From Tubulanus polymorphus (taxonomy: Eukaryota; Nemertea; Palaeonemertea; Tubulaniformes; Tubulanidae), in contig NC_134035.1 in NCBI RefSeq assembly GCF_964204645.1, positions 9,920,501 to 9,984,500 of the forward strand: DNA of 64,000 nucleotides. The letters run 5' to 3'. The position numbers and the translations under genes are program-made. The notes beneath the pieces were generated by a model. That model saw nothing but the letters and a program-made list of their open reading frames with translations. It ran no database searches and was not told where the DNA came from. Below, piece by piece: positions 49,797 to 61,470 of the stretch (position 1 is its first letter; each line of letters starts with the position of its first letter).

Positions 49797-50483
49797 CACA
49801 ATTATTAAGAAATAGTTGGAGTTACCCTTCTTTTCAATATGGATTACCTCGTTTCTATGTACAAGTACATTACGGTTAGAGAATATTTCTCGTACTGTAC
49901 CATGGTTGTTATTATTATTTAGAATAAATACAAACACATTATAGATCATATTCAGTTTATCATTGCATTTTTTCATATTACATGAGTTGTTATATTTTAG
50001 TGCGATGATATTTTGAGTAAATCACTGCGTGACCTGGAAATCCAATAGCACAACAAGAATGAATCGTAGGCCTAAGTTGTAGATTTAGTTTATCAGGTGA
50101 AAACCACCGAAGACAAACTGACTCATCTAGGCCTAAGCTGGACCTTGACGACTCTAGTTCCACCTATAAATCCAGCTAGGAGAATGTGATTGGAGGATCC
50201 AGGCGCACTAGGGCTCTGACAAGGGAAGCGATGATGACGATGATGATATATATATATGAGGAATTTTAACATTTTGAACCAAATAATTCTTCGGATTTAC
50301 GCAGGGAGTTTAGTGTTATGATTATCGCTAGTTGATGATCGATATAAATTTTAATGATGTAAGAAATATTTCTACCGGGGAAAATGAGGATCATATTTAA
50401 CGAGAGGAGATCTCTTTCCGATTTAATGAGGAATAATATTCATAACTACTGCAGCAGTTTTCAGACGTCACTCACAGTTAGAG
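49797..50483. other. Spacer after FMO copy 4 and 5' flank of the GPCR gene
   Basis: About 200 bp of FMO 3' flank continues to near 49998; beyond that the sequence no longer resembles any other array spacer. Nothing else is recognised. The GPCR reading frame begins at 50484. Confidence 0.45.
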
Positions 50484-51563
50484 ATGAACGCGACTTTCAG
50501 TGTGAATTGGACCGCAGTCGCTACGACAACCATCAAAGGATTCAGACCGCATTCTAGATGCAAATTCATCCATCATTCCGACTACAAACCGTTTAACTTG
50601 AACCTGTTTTACCAGATCAAGAACTGGGTCGTCGCTAGCGTCGCTGTGTTCGGCGTTATCGGAAACATTTTGTCGTTCGTGATTCTGCGCAAGGAAAAAC
50701 GGAAAAATACGAGTATTTTTTATCTGAAATATCTGGCTATTCTTGACGTGTGTATGTGTGCGTCTTATCTTGTATTTGATTTCCAGAATGAATTGTACAG
50801 TCACACGTTATTACTCGACCATACCTTACAATTCAACCACTTTATGAAGAGACTCTACCCGTACACGCAACAAGTAAGGTTCCGTTTTTCTGGTGTGGCT
50901 GATTTGTTAATTCTGGTGATTGCTGTGGACAGATTGATCGTAGTTCGGTGGCCTCTGAAAGCCAGCACACTGATTTCAATGAAACGAGCTTGTATCAATG
51001 TAGTAGCTATAACTTTATTTATTGCCTTGATGTCGGTGCAGTCGTTTTTTCTTAAATGGACTCGTAGGTCTATCAATCCGTGCACTGGACACGAAAGATG
51101 GGCAATGAAGATAACTGCTTTCAGTAAAAACACTTACTATCGTTATTACATGTTATTCGTTTATGCACCAATTTTTCATATAATTCCATCCGTCACCATT
51201 TTCATTATTACCATAAATATAATTGTAATTCTGAAATGTACAAGATTAGCCAGAGAACACATTACGTCATCAACAGTTCCTTCTAGGAATAAACACGATC
51301 GAAGTTTGACGATTTCTTTAGTTATTATTTGCTATATACATTTGATAAAACGCTCTCTACTTTTGTCCGGTGCGATTAACAACTTCTTAGTGTTTATATA
51401 CGGCAAGAACGTTCTGCTGTTACCCGATACTGGGCCTTATTTGGACGGCGTAAAAGACTTGATGAGGAAAATTTCAGCATCCGCGAATTTATTTATTTAT
51501 GTCGCGATGAGAAAAAGTTTTCGTCACCGACTTCGCGAAATGTTTTGTAATCAGAAGAAATGA
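50484..51563 (+). CDS. Class A (rhodopsin-like) GPCR, FMRFamide-receptor-like, intronless
   Basis: A single 359-codon frame. N2 and N8 are possible glycosylation sites in a short extracellular N terminus. TM1 is at about 47-69 with GNILSFVIL, TM2 about 79-99 (YLKYLAILDVCMC), TM3 about 128-148 ending AVDRLIVVRWP (a DRY variant), TM4 about 163-185, TM5 about 214-243, TM6 about 263-290, and TM7 contains SASANLFIYVAMRKSF (NLFIY for NPxxY), followed by a basic C tail. It resembles the lophotrochozoan receptors grouped with FMRFamide receptors; the ligand is probably a peptide, by inference. Odd points: TM6 lacks the usual CWxP, and no Cys is seen at the extracellular start of TM3, although ECL2 has NPCTGH. 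Plus strand, between FMO copies 4 and 5. The lack of introns is usual for many such receptors. Confidence 0.82.
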   Translation: MNATFSVNWTAVATTTIKGFRPHSRCKFIHHSDYKPFNLNLFYQIKNWVVASVAVFGVIGNILSFVILRKEKRKNTSIFYLKYLAILDVCMCASYLVFDFQNELYSHTLLLDHTLQFNHFMKRLYPYTQQVRFRFSGVADLLILVIAVDRLIVVRWPLKASTLISMKRACINVVAITLFIALMSVQSFFLKWTRRSINPCTGHERWAMKITAFSKNTYYRYYMLFVYAPIFHIIPSVTIFIITINIIVILKCTRLAREHITSSTVPSRNKHDRSLTISLVIICYIHLIKRSLLLSGAINNFLVFIYGKNVLLLPDTGPYLDGVKDLMRKISASANLFIYVAMRKSFRHRLREMFCNQKK

Positions 51564-52330
51564 CAGCAATTAGCGGAAATACTGAAAATGCTTCATTACT
51601 TAGAGAGTTACTGGGGGGTGGCGTGCTGGAATAGCAACCCTGAAACTCAGTGACCAGCTGGGGGAGCCAATTGAGTCAGAGAAAGGTCAATTTTCAAAAG
51701 AAAAAGCTCAAATTAGTTGGATCTAATGGGAACAAAGGTTTTGCACGAAGATCGTCAATCGCTCTATTCATTCTCATCAGGAAGATGAGTCTGCTTGATG
51801 TGACAGGAAAATCGACAGTGTTTAAAAGTAGTAGCTGGAAATGCAGATGTGACCTGCATCACTATTCAAGAGTAGTTACTATTCTTTTAAGAGCTCAGTT
51901 ACGACCAATGTTATCAACATGCTCACGAAGTCAGGGTCATTTCTAGTTAATTTTCAATTCAGCTTCGATTTTCGATGTCTCAATGTGGTGAAAACTAAAC
52001 ACATAAATTTGCGTAGTTGCATAAATTTGTGCAGTGAATTGCAGAGGAAACGTGAAGCCTTAATGGTCGTTTATAAAAAAACTATAGCAATCAGAATATC
52101 TATACTATAAGCGGCTAGGCGTCTTAACTTTGTAACGCGTAATTTCTGTTTGTGTGGCTTCGATTACGCGTTGAGTGGTATGAATTGAAAGAGGTTGGTC
52201 TGATCTGTGTTTTAGGATCGATTTCGTGCCGATACGATAAAGTTTAGGTACACTTTTGGACCATTTAAGTTTGGACGCTCCGCGTAACGTCACTGCGCGC
52301 GCTGATCGAAACAAACATTTGAGCGTCGGT
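51564..52330. other. Stretch downstream of the GPCR gene
   Basis: The first part holds only motif-free frames. At 52105-52314 the minus strand has a 69-codon frame whose composition (SKLKWSKSVPKLYRIGTKS) looks protein-like, and its DNA is CpG-richer than its surroundings. It may be an exon fragment or part of a mobile element. I do not recognise it and do not annotate it as a gene. Confidence 0.3.
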
Positions 52331-52363
52331 TTTTGTATAGTGTGCTTGACTACAGAGACGCGG

Positions 52364-53340
52364 GTGACCTCAATTCTGGGGATCTAATACACGTAGTGGA
52401 GATTACTGCGATGCGATGAGCATCAGCTGTTGCTTGGCTTTTGACTACAGAGACGCCTGGAATCTAATAGTGGAGACTATATGTATTCGAGCTCACCACA
52501 GCGCCTCTTCCCAAAGAAAAGCATGCCAATCCATTCTTCTAAGAATCACCGAGATTTAATAGCCGGATCTGTTATTGTTTTCGGATTGAAAGGTATGAAA
52601 GAGTAATTCCAGTTACGTCCCTGTTTTGCCATGACATGCAGTTAACAAAGCACAGGGCCAAACATTCAGGTACATTGGACTGGACTTCCGGAATTCACCA
52701 TTCACACATTGCATTCACCATGTTTCCATTTCCAGAGTACCCAGTACTCACCCAAACAAACCAAAAACATAGTTTACAGCGAAATATTTAATACTTTTCC
52801 TCTTCTTTGATATTTTTTTCTAATGCCAGACTTATAGTGTGTATTTCATATCGATAAATAAATATATAAATATGATATTATATTACATATTACTATATAT
52901 TATATTATTTTTATCCGCACCTTAGTGATTCATTATAATCTACCCGTCCGCCAGGACGGGTAGGGGGATCTATTACATGTGGTGGAGATTACTGCAGATG
53001 CGGTGAGCATCAGCTGTTGCTTGGCTTTTGACTACAGAGACGCCGGTGACCTCCTCTCTCTGCCTGGAATCTAATAGTGGAGACTGTATGTATTCGAGCT
53101 CACCACAGCGCCACTTCCCAAAGAAAAGCATGCCAATCCATTCTTCTAAGAATCACCGAGATTAAATAGCCGGATCTGTTATTGTTTTCGGATTGAAAGG
53201 TATGAAAGAGTAATTCCAGTTACGCCCCTGTTTTGCCATGACATGCAGTTAACAAAGCACAGGGCCAAACATTCAGATACATTGGCGGACTGGACTTCCG
53301 TTCACACGTGGCTTGCACTATGTTTCCCTTTCCAGAGTTG
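52364..53340 (+). repeat. Direct repeat, two copies about 590 bp apart
   Basis: Copy 1 (about 52380-52745) and copy 2 (about 52967-53338) share GTGGAGATTACTGC, ATCAGCTGTTGCTTGGCTTT, CTGGAATCTAATAGTGGAGA and about 250 further bp, with small indels. The AT-rich 52750-52930 lies between, then a perfect hairpin at 52940-52963 (CTACCCGTCC-GCCA-GGACGGGTAG). The second copy runs straight into a (TA)n tract. Confidence 0.75.
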
Positions 53341-53346
53341 GTACCC

Positions 53347-53482
<136 letters not shown>

Positions 53483-53490
53483 CGGTAATA

Positions 53491-53673
53491 CCCGAAATTC
53501 AGTTCACGCATTTTATGGTGACGGCAGTGCTATTCTTCTGAAATTGATATAAATCCACCTTTTTCCCAACCTATGTTCACTTCCTTTTATGCCTGGCTGG
53601 TTTATATGACACAATAGCAGTACTGACTCGTATTCGTGCAGTCTACACAATCTTCTCTGATACTTTCCAAACG
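53491..53673 (+). promoter_or_regulatory. Truncated upstream block and leader exon of FMO gene 5
   Basis: Homology to the blocks before copies 3, 4 and 6 starts at about CGAAATTCAGTTCACGC, right after the microsatellite. The leader exon ends CTTTCCAAACG|GTAAGA at 53673. The probable acceptor is TATTACAG ending at 54050. Confidence 0.55.
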
Positions 53674-54054
53674 GTAAGAGGATTGAAGCAATCATACCTA
53701 AAATATTCAGTATAGATTGAACTATATATATTCAAATAACATTAGTGAAGGCGGCGAAGGCCTATAACTTGCAGTGCGGGAAGCAGAATCCGTACACTAA
53801 CCATTTGAAAATGGGCTTTCGGTTGGTTTGCAGTGAATGCGATATGTTCAATTAACCTACATAAGCTTGTTCTTTTAAGTGTTGATATCATACATTTTAT
53901 ATATACGCTACAAGAACTGTTGCTCGTTTCAAGGCCTAAGGGCACGAATAATTGCTACGGCTATTCGTGCTTCAATCCATTGCATGTTCATCATAATAGG
54001 GTAATTTTAAAATCGTATGTTTCCATCCTTTAGAGACAGTCGTATTACAGTAAT

Positions 54055-56799
54055 ATGAGCTCCTCGAAGAAACGAGTTTGCGTCATCGGCGCTGGACCTT
54101 CTGGAATGAGTTTTCTGTGTCATTTGGAGAAACTTCGTCTAGAAGGAGTCGATGTACCCGATGTAGTTTGCATTGAGAAACAAAGTAACTGGGGTGGATT
54201 GTGGAACACTACCACTTGGAGAACAGGCCGGTGAATTATCTTATATCCTTGATTGGTCGAATCCCTTCTCAAGAAGAATCAAATGACATATTTTGAGGGG
54301 GTCTCCATCCTTAGACTTAAAATTCTAACTACTACTTTATTGACAAAATCAAATTCGCAGTGATGACAATCAAGTGCGGTGTAATGAACCTCTTCAAAAG
54401 TTTTGAGTAAGATTTGACGTAATTAAGCAAAGTAAAATGGAAACAGGAAATATAGAGCTGGCCCTTAATGGATGATTGACACTGGTGGTAAATCACATCC
54501 TCCCACGGCAGGGATTCGAACCTAATGACATCGCTACACCCAGCCACGGCACAAACCCCTGCCACAGTAGACCGGGTGCGCAGGTACATACCCAGTTTTG
54601 CTGCTCGAAAACGTGCGGCACCAATCAGTTTGCTCGTTGTATAATCGCCGAGGTAAATTTTACGGAAGAACTATGAATAGGAAAACCCGGGCTAAAATAA
54701 AACGGGATTATCTGATTGGCTGATAATGACATCTAAGTCTAAGCTGCGCGTGTAGCTTAGCTGCGCACTCGGTCTAGTGTGGCAGGGTTTCGTCCCGTGG
54801 CAATCTTGATGCCATCAGGTTCGAATCCCAGCCGGGGGAGGATGGGTAAATCATTGATTAAATCAATTTCGTCATACATCCGACCTGAAATAGGACTCAA
54901 TTATCCAATTGAAAATCAACAAAATTCCCTTCACCTGTATCATGGTTCGACTTATCCAGGTCTCGATGAGAACGGTGAAAATGTCCACAGTCCGATGTAC
55001 AAGCAACTGATAACAAACAGCCCGAAAGAACTTTCAGTTGAATTCCGGGATTATTCTTTTGAAGAACATTTTGGTAAACCAGTTCCATCGTTGGTACCCA
55101 GGGAATTAATCTTCGACTATTTGAACGGTAAGAAACTGGTTGAAATTAGGTTTGAAACCATCCGAGCATACCTGTATCATCAGTTGATTAACTTCTGGGT
55201 TGCTGTTGATTTACTCCGTGAATTATACACGCGAAAATGAAACATTGTCAGATAATTCGTAGCAAAAACTACCGATATAATTGGATTAGTTAAAAATGAA
55301 TCGGATCTGACTTATCTGTGAATAAAAGAGTTAGCATAATCTTAATTTGAGGTGTCCTGGGCATAAAATTTATAAGGTTTGGGCAACTTTGTTGCGAGTG
55401 TCCTTCTCACAAAAAAAATGTCCTAGTGTGTAGAAAAGTGTTCAATATTATACTGTTGATTAAACGTGAATATGTCCATAATGTATTGTAATGCAATGTC
55501 TGCAATTGTAGTTCGATGGAACATGAAAAATGTGCGTCGATTCATCAAATTTGAAACGGTAGTTCACACAGTTACATACAATCCGAACTCAGATGATTTT
55601 ACGGTTGTGATGAGAGATGTGTCCAATGATTTGTTGTTACCCGCTCAAACATTTGATTTCGTCATCAACGCCACCGGTCATTATTCATATCCAAATATAC
55701 CTCATTACGAAGGATTCGAAACTTTCCCTGGTAAAGCTACCATTGCTTCAATTATTTCAGTTGTTTGAAGCGACACCTGCTTAAAGATGTTTCATTATCT
55801 TCCTGTTAGGTCGAATTCTACATACAGTTGAAATGCGTGATATGACACACTTTAAAGACCAAAACGTCCTTATTATCGGAGGCAGTCTCTCGGCAGATGA
55901 CACTTCTCTGCAGTTGTACAAGCACGGAGCGAAAAATATCATCATTTCCTATCGTCATTACAAACAAGAACTGATAGTACCTGAAAATATTACTACAAGA
56001 CCTATTCTGACTAAAGTCGTCGGGAAGACTGTTCATTTCAAAGATGGAACAACCGCTGATGTAGGTGTATTGTCTAACTCTCTCGATGCGAGTTATAATG
56101 TATGATTCTGTCAATCTAAATGTATTCAATATAGACTAAATTCGTTTTATTATAGGTCGACACGATCATTCTAGCAACTGGGTACAAACACCACTACCCT
56201 TATATGGATAATGATCTGAAATTGAAAAGCGCAAATCTGTTTTATCCTGATAATTTGTACAAAGGAACTTTGTGGATGAAAAGTGCCAATAATAGGCTGT
56301 TCTATATCGGCGCTCATGATCAGATGTATTCATTTACGATGTTCGACGCCCAAGCTTTGTGGGCTCTACGAGTTATAATTGGCGACGTCAAATTACCTTC
56401 ACGCGAAGCCATGCAAGCGGACATTAAACATTGGCGAGATAGGTAAATTTTCGCTGCAATTTGAACGATTATTTGTTTGGATGAATATATGTTTTCCTTG
56501 ATCTATTATATTGCAGAATGGAAGCGGAATTGTCACCGCCGAAGTGTACATTATTCAACATTCTCGAATTCCAAACAGAATACATACTCGACGTAGCAGA
56601 TGAGGCTAAATACGGTTATAATCTGGACGGCAGGGGAATTATGTCAGAATATCTACATCATGTACTTGAAAACCCATTCACAGAGTCGAAAGACTTTCAG
56701 GCCCGTAGCAATGTAACTGGGAACATAGCACCTCCACATCACACTCATTTCTTACAAAACTTTGACCTATCGTTGCAATCATACCTCAATTCTAAATAG
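54055..56799 (+). CDS. Flavin-containing monooxygenase, array copy 5 (GC donor in intron 1)
   Basis: Exons 54055-54226, 54960-55127, 55512-55730, 55810-56060, 56156-56442 and 56517-56799; 459 residues if spliced as its paralogues. Two junction changes are unique. Exon 1 is followed by GCCGGTG where the other five have GTCGGTG or GTCCGTG, so intron 1 must use a GC-AG pair. The first base of exon 3 is T instead of G, turning Gly114 into Val (N-V-RW). Intron 1 is the longest of the six (733 bp) because of an inserted inverted-repeat element. Other differences are LSVEFRDYSF, SLVPRELIFD, FETVVHTV, GGSLSADD, YKHGAKN, GAHDQMY and GIMSEYLHHVLENPF. The frame is otherwise intact and motifs are kept, so it may be weakly or alternatively spliced rather than dead. 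Confidence 0.85.
54496..54844. mobile_element. Inverted-repeat element with tRNA-like arms and 9 bp target duplication
   Basis: Flanked on both sides by GGTAAATCA (54487-54495 and 54845-54853). The corresponding place in intron 1 of copies 4 and 6 has a single TAAATC(A)-TGATT site. Arms of about 100 bp are inverted copies: the left starts CATCCTCCCACGGCAGGGAT, the right ends with ATCCCAGCCGGGGGAGGATG. Each arm contains GGTTCGAATCC, a perfect tRNA B-box, in opposite orientations (54512-54522 minus, 54818-54828 plus). No coding capacity. Confidence 0.75.
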
Positions 56800-57216
56800 C
56801 AAAACAAAATAATATCTAGAAATAGTTGGAGTTACTCTTCTTTTCAGTATCGATAAATTAGGTTATATCTAGAAGTAGATTACTGTTAGTGGATATTTTT
56901 AGTTTCTGTACGGTCGGTATTATTATTTACAAATAGATCAGTTTATTATATTTATTGCGTTTCTCATATTTCATTAGTAATTATATAATGGATACTGCTT
57001 CTTGGTGAATGACGTAGAAACGGACACGAATTTATGCGGCTAAACAAAATATGACGTCGAGTTTAATAGTCAACTGGCGGCGATCGCAGTCTGATAAATC
57101 CTTAAACTATTACACTGGGCTAAAAAAAGATAATGTACATTCTGTTAAAAAAAATAGATTAATACAATATATGGCAGTTTTACACAAAGATTTGACTCTC
57201 ATTATCTGACCTATTC
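56800..57216 (+). repeat. Array spacer 5-6
   Basis: Homologous to the other FMO 3' flanks (AGTAGATTACTGTTAG, GAAACGGACACGAATTTATG, GACGTCGAGTTTAATAG). Its second half is nearly the same as 60980-61085 after copy 6. Confidence 0.5.
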
Positions 57217-57420
57217 GCTTAAAATAAAACAGATTTCCTCGAAGCTTGGTTCACGCATTTTTCGGTGTAGGTAGTGCTATTCTTTTGAAATTGATATAAA
57301 TCAACTTTGAGTCAACATATTTTTGACCTTTTCTACGCCTGTTTCATGCGACACATATAGTAGCAGTGACTCGCGTTCGTCCAGTATACACAGTGGATCT
57401 TCTCTGATCATTTTCAAACG
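57217..57420 (+). promoter_or_regulatory. Conserved upstream block and leader exon of FMO gene 6
   Basis: AAAATAAAACAGATTTCC then TCGAAGCTTGGTTCACGC and TTGATATAAATCAAC, as before copies 3 and 4. The leader ends TTTTCAAACG|GTAAGA at 57420. The UTR intron to about 58508 is the longest of the set (about 1.09 kb) and contains about 500 bp without counterpart in the other copies (about 57900-58400). Confidence 0.55.
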
Positions 57421-58512
57421 GTAAGAGGATTGCAGAGCGCATACATGTACTTAGATTATTCAGTAGAAAAAGGGGGAAAAATTAAAAGGATTTTATTTTA
57501 CTATTCGAGAGTTTTTCACATAAAAAATCTTAGATAATAAAAAGGGTGAACATTGGATTTAATTCAAATTAAAAGAAAAACGTAGAAATATAACTTGTTG
57601 CTAATAATTAAACGAATGAAAATTGAAACGATAATATCAAGACAATAAAAAATATGATGAAAACGCGACAGAAGACTAAAAAACCCTTTTGTTTTATATT
57701 ATGTATTTGGTAGAATTCAGTGGAAGTTTGAATCGTGCTCCGAATATTGAAAAAGGGCCTTGATTTGGTGTGCAGTGAATGCGATATAATCAATTAACCT
57801 ACATAAGCTTGTTCTTATAAGTTTTGATTCTATTTAAAGTGTAAGTTTAGGTTTATTGAGACTTGAACTGAAACAGTACAAGGAATGTAGCTTGTATCAA
57901 GGCCTAGGCCACCGATAATGGGGTACCGGCACACACCAGATGGCGTCATTTCAATCAGTTATACGTACTGACAATTTATCTCATTTTCGATTAATTTTGA
58001 ACTGGTCTTTAAAGCTCCCAAATAGCCGTCAAACAAGTCATCAAATAGATATAAGATTGATGTTCCGAAAGAGTGTCTGGTATAGTTTTACTGGAAATTG
58101 ATTTCGGTATGGTCGATAACTTTTCTGATGAAAGCAACATATTATTGTGTTAGCCGAAACATGTCGACATTATTTTTTTATGTATGTAAATATAACAGAA
58201 AAAGGGTCTAAAATGTTCGCCTGGGCGTTTGTTTTAATTATTGACACTCAAGACTTTTTCATTACCGGAAATTAAGGTTGATTCGAACTTAAAAATTGAA
58301 ATGTAGAAGCAATTGAAGCGCAGTAAACGAGTAACCACTAGCGAGCCTGGCGGATCATCGCCTGCCATATACGGGGAATCCTCGATTGCCACAGTAGCGG
58401 TGCCGGTATTCCATTAATACAGCAATTCGTGCTTCAATCCATTGCGTGTTCGTCAAAGGGTTCTTTTGAATCGTATGTTTCCATCCTATAGAGACAGTCG
58501 TATTACAGTAAT

Positions 58513-60694
58513 ATGAGCTCCTCGAAGAAACGAGTTTGCGTCATCGGCGCTGGACCTTCTGGAATGAGTTTTCTTTGCCATTTGGAGAAACTTCGTCTTG
58601 AAGGAGTCGATGTACCCGATGTAGTTTGCATTGAGAAACAAAGTAACTGGGGTGGATTGTGGAACACTACCACTTGGAGAACAGGTCGGTGAATTATCTT
58701 TTCGATATCCTTCATTGGTCGAATGAATCCCTCATCAGGAGATACCGTTCTACAATATCGTGCCATCACCTTCCTTAAACCATAACTTTAATTCAAACAT
58801 TATTGATTGACAAATCCTAGTTCACAATGTTGAAAATCATGAGCGGTATAGCGAACCTCTTCAAATGTTTTGCATAAGATTTGACATGATTGAACTAGTG
58901 TAAAATCAAACCATTGAATATATGAAATAAACCATATAATATACAACTGGCATTTAATGAATGATTGACTCTAGTGTTAAATCCATGATTAAATGAAATG
59001 TTTGACTCAAAATAAAAAATGTCTGTATATTTTCATCATAATTTCCGACCAGTAGATCGACCACCTGATTATGCAATTGAGAATCAACAAATTCCCCTGT
59101 ATCTGTATCATGTTTAAACTAATTCAGGTCTCGATGAGAACGGTGAAAGTGTTCAGAGTCCGATGTACAAACAGCTTATAACAAACAGCCCGAAAGAACT
59201 TTCGTGTGAATTCCACGATTATTCATTTGAAGAACATTTCGGTAAACCAGTTCCATCATTCGTGCCCAGGGAATTAATGTTCGACTATTTGAACGGTAAG
59301 AAACCGGTTGCTTTACAATCTTACTATACCTGTGTCAGTTGATTGACTTCTGGGTGAACGTGAATATGTCTATAATATTGTATGTTTAATAATTGTAGGT
59401 CGATGGAGCATGAAAAACGTGCGTCGTTTCATCAAATTTGAAACGGTAGCTCACACGGTTACATACAATCCGAACTCAGATGATTTTACGGTTGTGATGA
59501 GAGATGTGTCCAATGATTTATTGTTACCCGCTCAAACATTTGACTTCGTCATCAACGCCACCGGTCATTTTTCATATCCAAATATACCTCATTACGAAGG
59601 ATTCGAAACTTTCCCTGGTAAGCCTACCATTGTTTGTTTGCTTTAATCATTTCAGTTGTTTGAAGCGACACCTGCTAAAAGATGTTTCATTATCTTCCTA
59701 TTAGGTCGAATTCTGCATACAGTTGAAATGCGTGATATGACACACTTTAAAGACCAAAACGTCCTTATTATCGGAGGCAATCTCTCAGCAGATGACACTT
59801 CACTGCAGTTGTACAAGTACGGAGCGAAAAATATCATCATTTCCTATCGTCATTACAAACAAGAACTGATAGTACCTGAAAATATTACTACAAAACCTAT
59901 TCTGACTAAAGTCGTCGGGAAAACTGTTCATTTCAAAGATGGAACAACCGCTGATGTAGGTGTAATGTATAGCTTTCTCGATATGAGTTATGATTCTGCC
60001 AATTTAAAATTCAATTTTAGCTAAATTCATTTTCTTATTAGGTCGAAACGATTATTCTAGCAACTGGGTACAAACACCATTACCCTTTTATGGATAATGA
60101 TCTCAAATTGAAAAGCGCGAATCTGTTTTATCCTGATAATTTGTACAAGGGTATTTTGTGGATGAAAAGTGCCAACAATAGGCTGTTCTATATCGGCGCT
60201 CAAGATCTGATGTACTCATTTACGATGTTCGACGCCCAAGCTTTGTGGGCTCTTCGAGTTATCATTGGTGACGTCAAATTACCTTCACGCGAAGCCATGC
60301 AAGCGGATATTAAACATTGGCGAGATAGGTAAATTCTCGGTCCTTCTTTCAAAAAGATTTGAAAGATTACTTTTTGATAATTCTCTTCTGCCTTGGTCTA
60401 ATATATTGCAGAATGGAAGCGGAGTTGACACCGCCGAAGTGTACATTTTACAGCGTCCTTGAATTCCAAACGGAATATATACTCGACGTAGCAGATGAAG
60501 CTAAATACGGCTATGATCTGGACGGCAGGGGAATCATGCTGAAATATCTACCTCATATACTTGAAAAGTCATACACGGGCTCGAAAGACTTCCAGGCCCG
60601 TAGCAATGTAACTGGGAAAATAGCACCTCCACATCACACTCATTTTTTACAGAACTTCGATCTATCGTTGCAATCATACCTCCATTCTAAATAA
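58513..60694 (+). CDS. Flavin-containing monooxygenase, array copy 6
   Basis: Exons 58513-58684, 59128-59295, 59399-59617, 59705-59955, 60042-60328 and 60412-60694; 459 residues. Copy-specific residues are ESVQSPMY (exon 2; others have ENVHSPMY), GGNLSADD (exon 4), [10 protein letters not shown] (Glu for Asp just before the LATGY motif), HYPFMDND and QDLMYSF (exon 5), and EAELTPPKC, GYDLDGRG, LEKSYTGS and final LHSK (exon 6). Introns 2 to 5 are short (83-103 bp) and canonical. It is the last copy; no further FMO exon occurs downstream in the window. AATAAA near 60763 is a likely poly(A) signal. Confidence 0.93.
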
Positions 60695-61470
60695 TAATAA
60701 TTCGTTTTATTTACGAATCAAATTACAATTAGTACAAAATATTGTAAAATAGCAAAGAATATTAATAAAGATACATAGTCGGAGTCACCTTTCATCTCAG
60801 TATGGATAAATTCTTTATCATTTAGGAATAGATGACGGGTTTTGTGGCTATTTTTATTACTGTATGATGGTGTGTTTTATTGTTTAGATGGAATAAATAC
60901 AAATATATAATCGATTTTTATTGAGTTGTATTCATTGCTGATTTCATCAGTTGTAATATACTGGATGCTGCTCTTGGTGAATGACGTAGAAACGGACACG
61001 AATTTATACGGCTAAACGAAATATGACGTCGAGTTTAATAGTGTCAACTGGCGGCGATCGCAGTCTGATAAATCCTTAAACTATTAGCCTAAGTAGGATT
61101 TAATCCAGTTCATGAATACATAATTAAATACTTATGCATCAGTGACCTCTCGGCAATTTGGTATTACGGGTCTGGAAACGTATAGGTCATATAAAGAGTA
61201 AGTATATGCTAGGCATATTATGATAATATATGCAATGTTTTGAAGGCGCTTGAACGAATGTTCGCACTTTGTCAATAGTATTCAATATACCATTTGAGGA
61301 CCGAGGGAGTCATCATCTTGGAGAAAGTTTTATAGCAAAACCTGTTCAGAAAAAGGTATCAAATCAACTGCGGTTCTCACAATAGTACTATAATTATAAC
61401 TATTTTATTCTATATGATTTACGCAACTTCTAGGCCTATTGGTTAATTATTCTTATAACGAATAGGCAAA
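60695..61470. other. 3' flank of FMO copy 6 and upstream region of the next gene
   Basis: FMO-type 3' flank continues to about 61085 (GGCGGCGATCGCAGTCTGAT), where array homology ends. The remainder to 61470 is AT-rich without features I can name. Confidence 0.45.

Noticed and set aside
54476-54676. Possible tRNA genes at the GGTTCGAATCC motifs
   Set aside because: The B-box is present, but no full cloverleaf with paired acceptor stem could be drawn; the motifs are arms of an inverted element.
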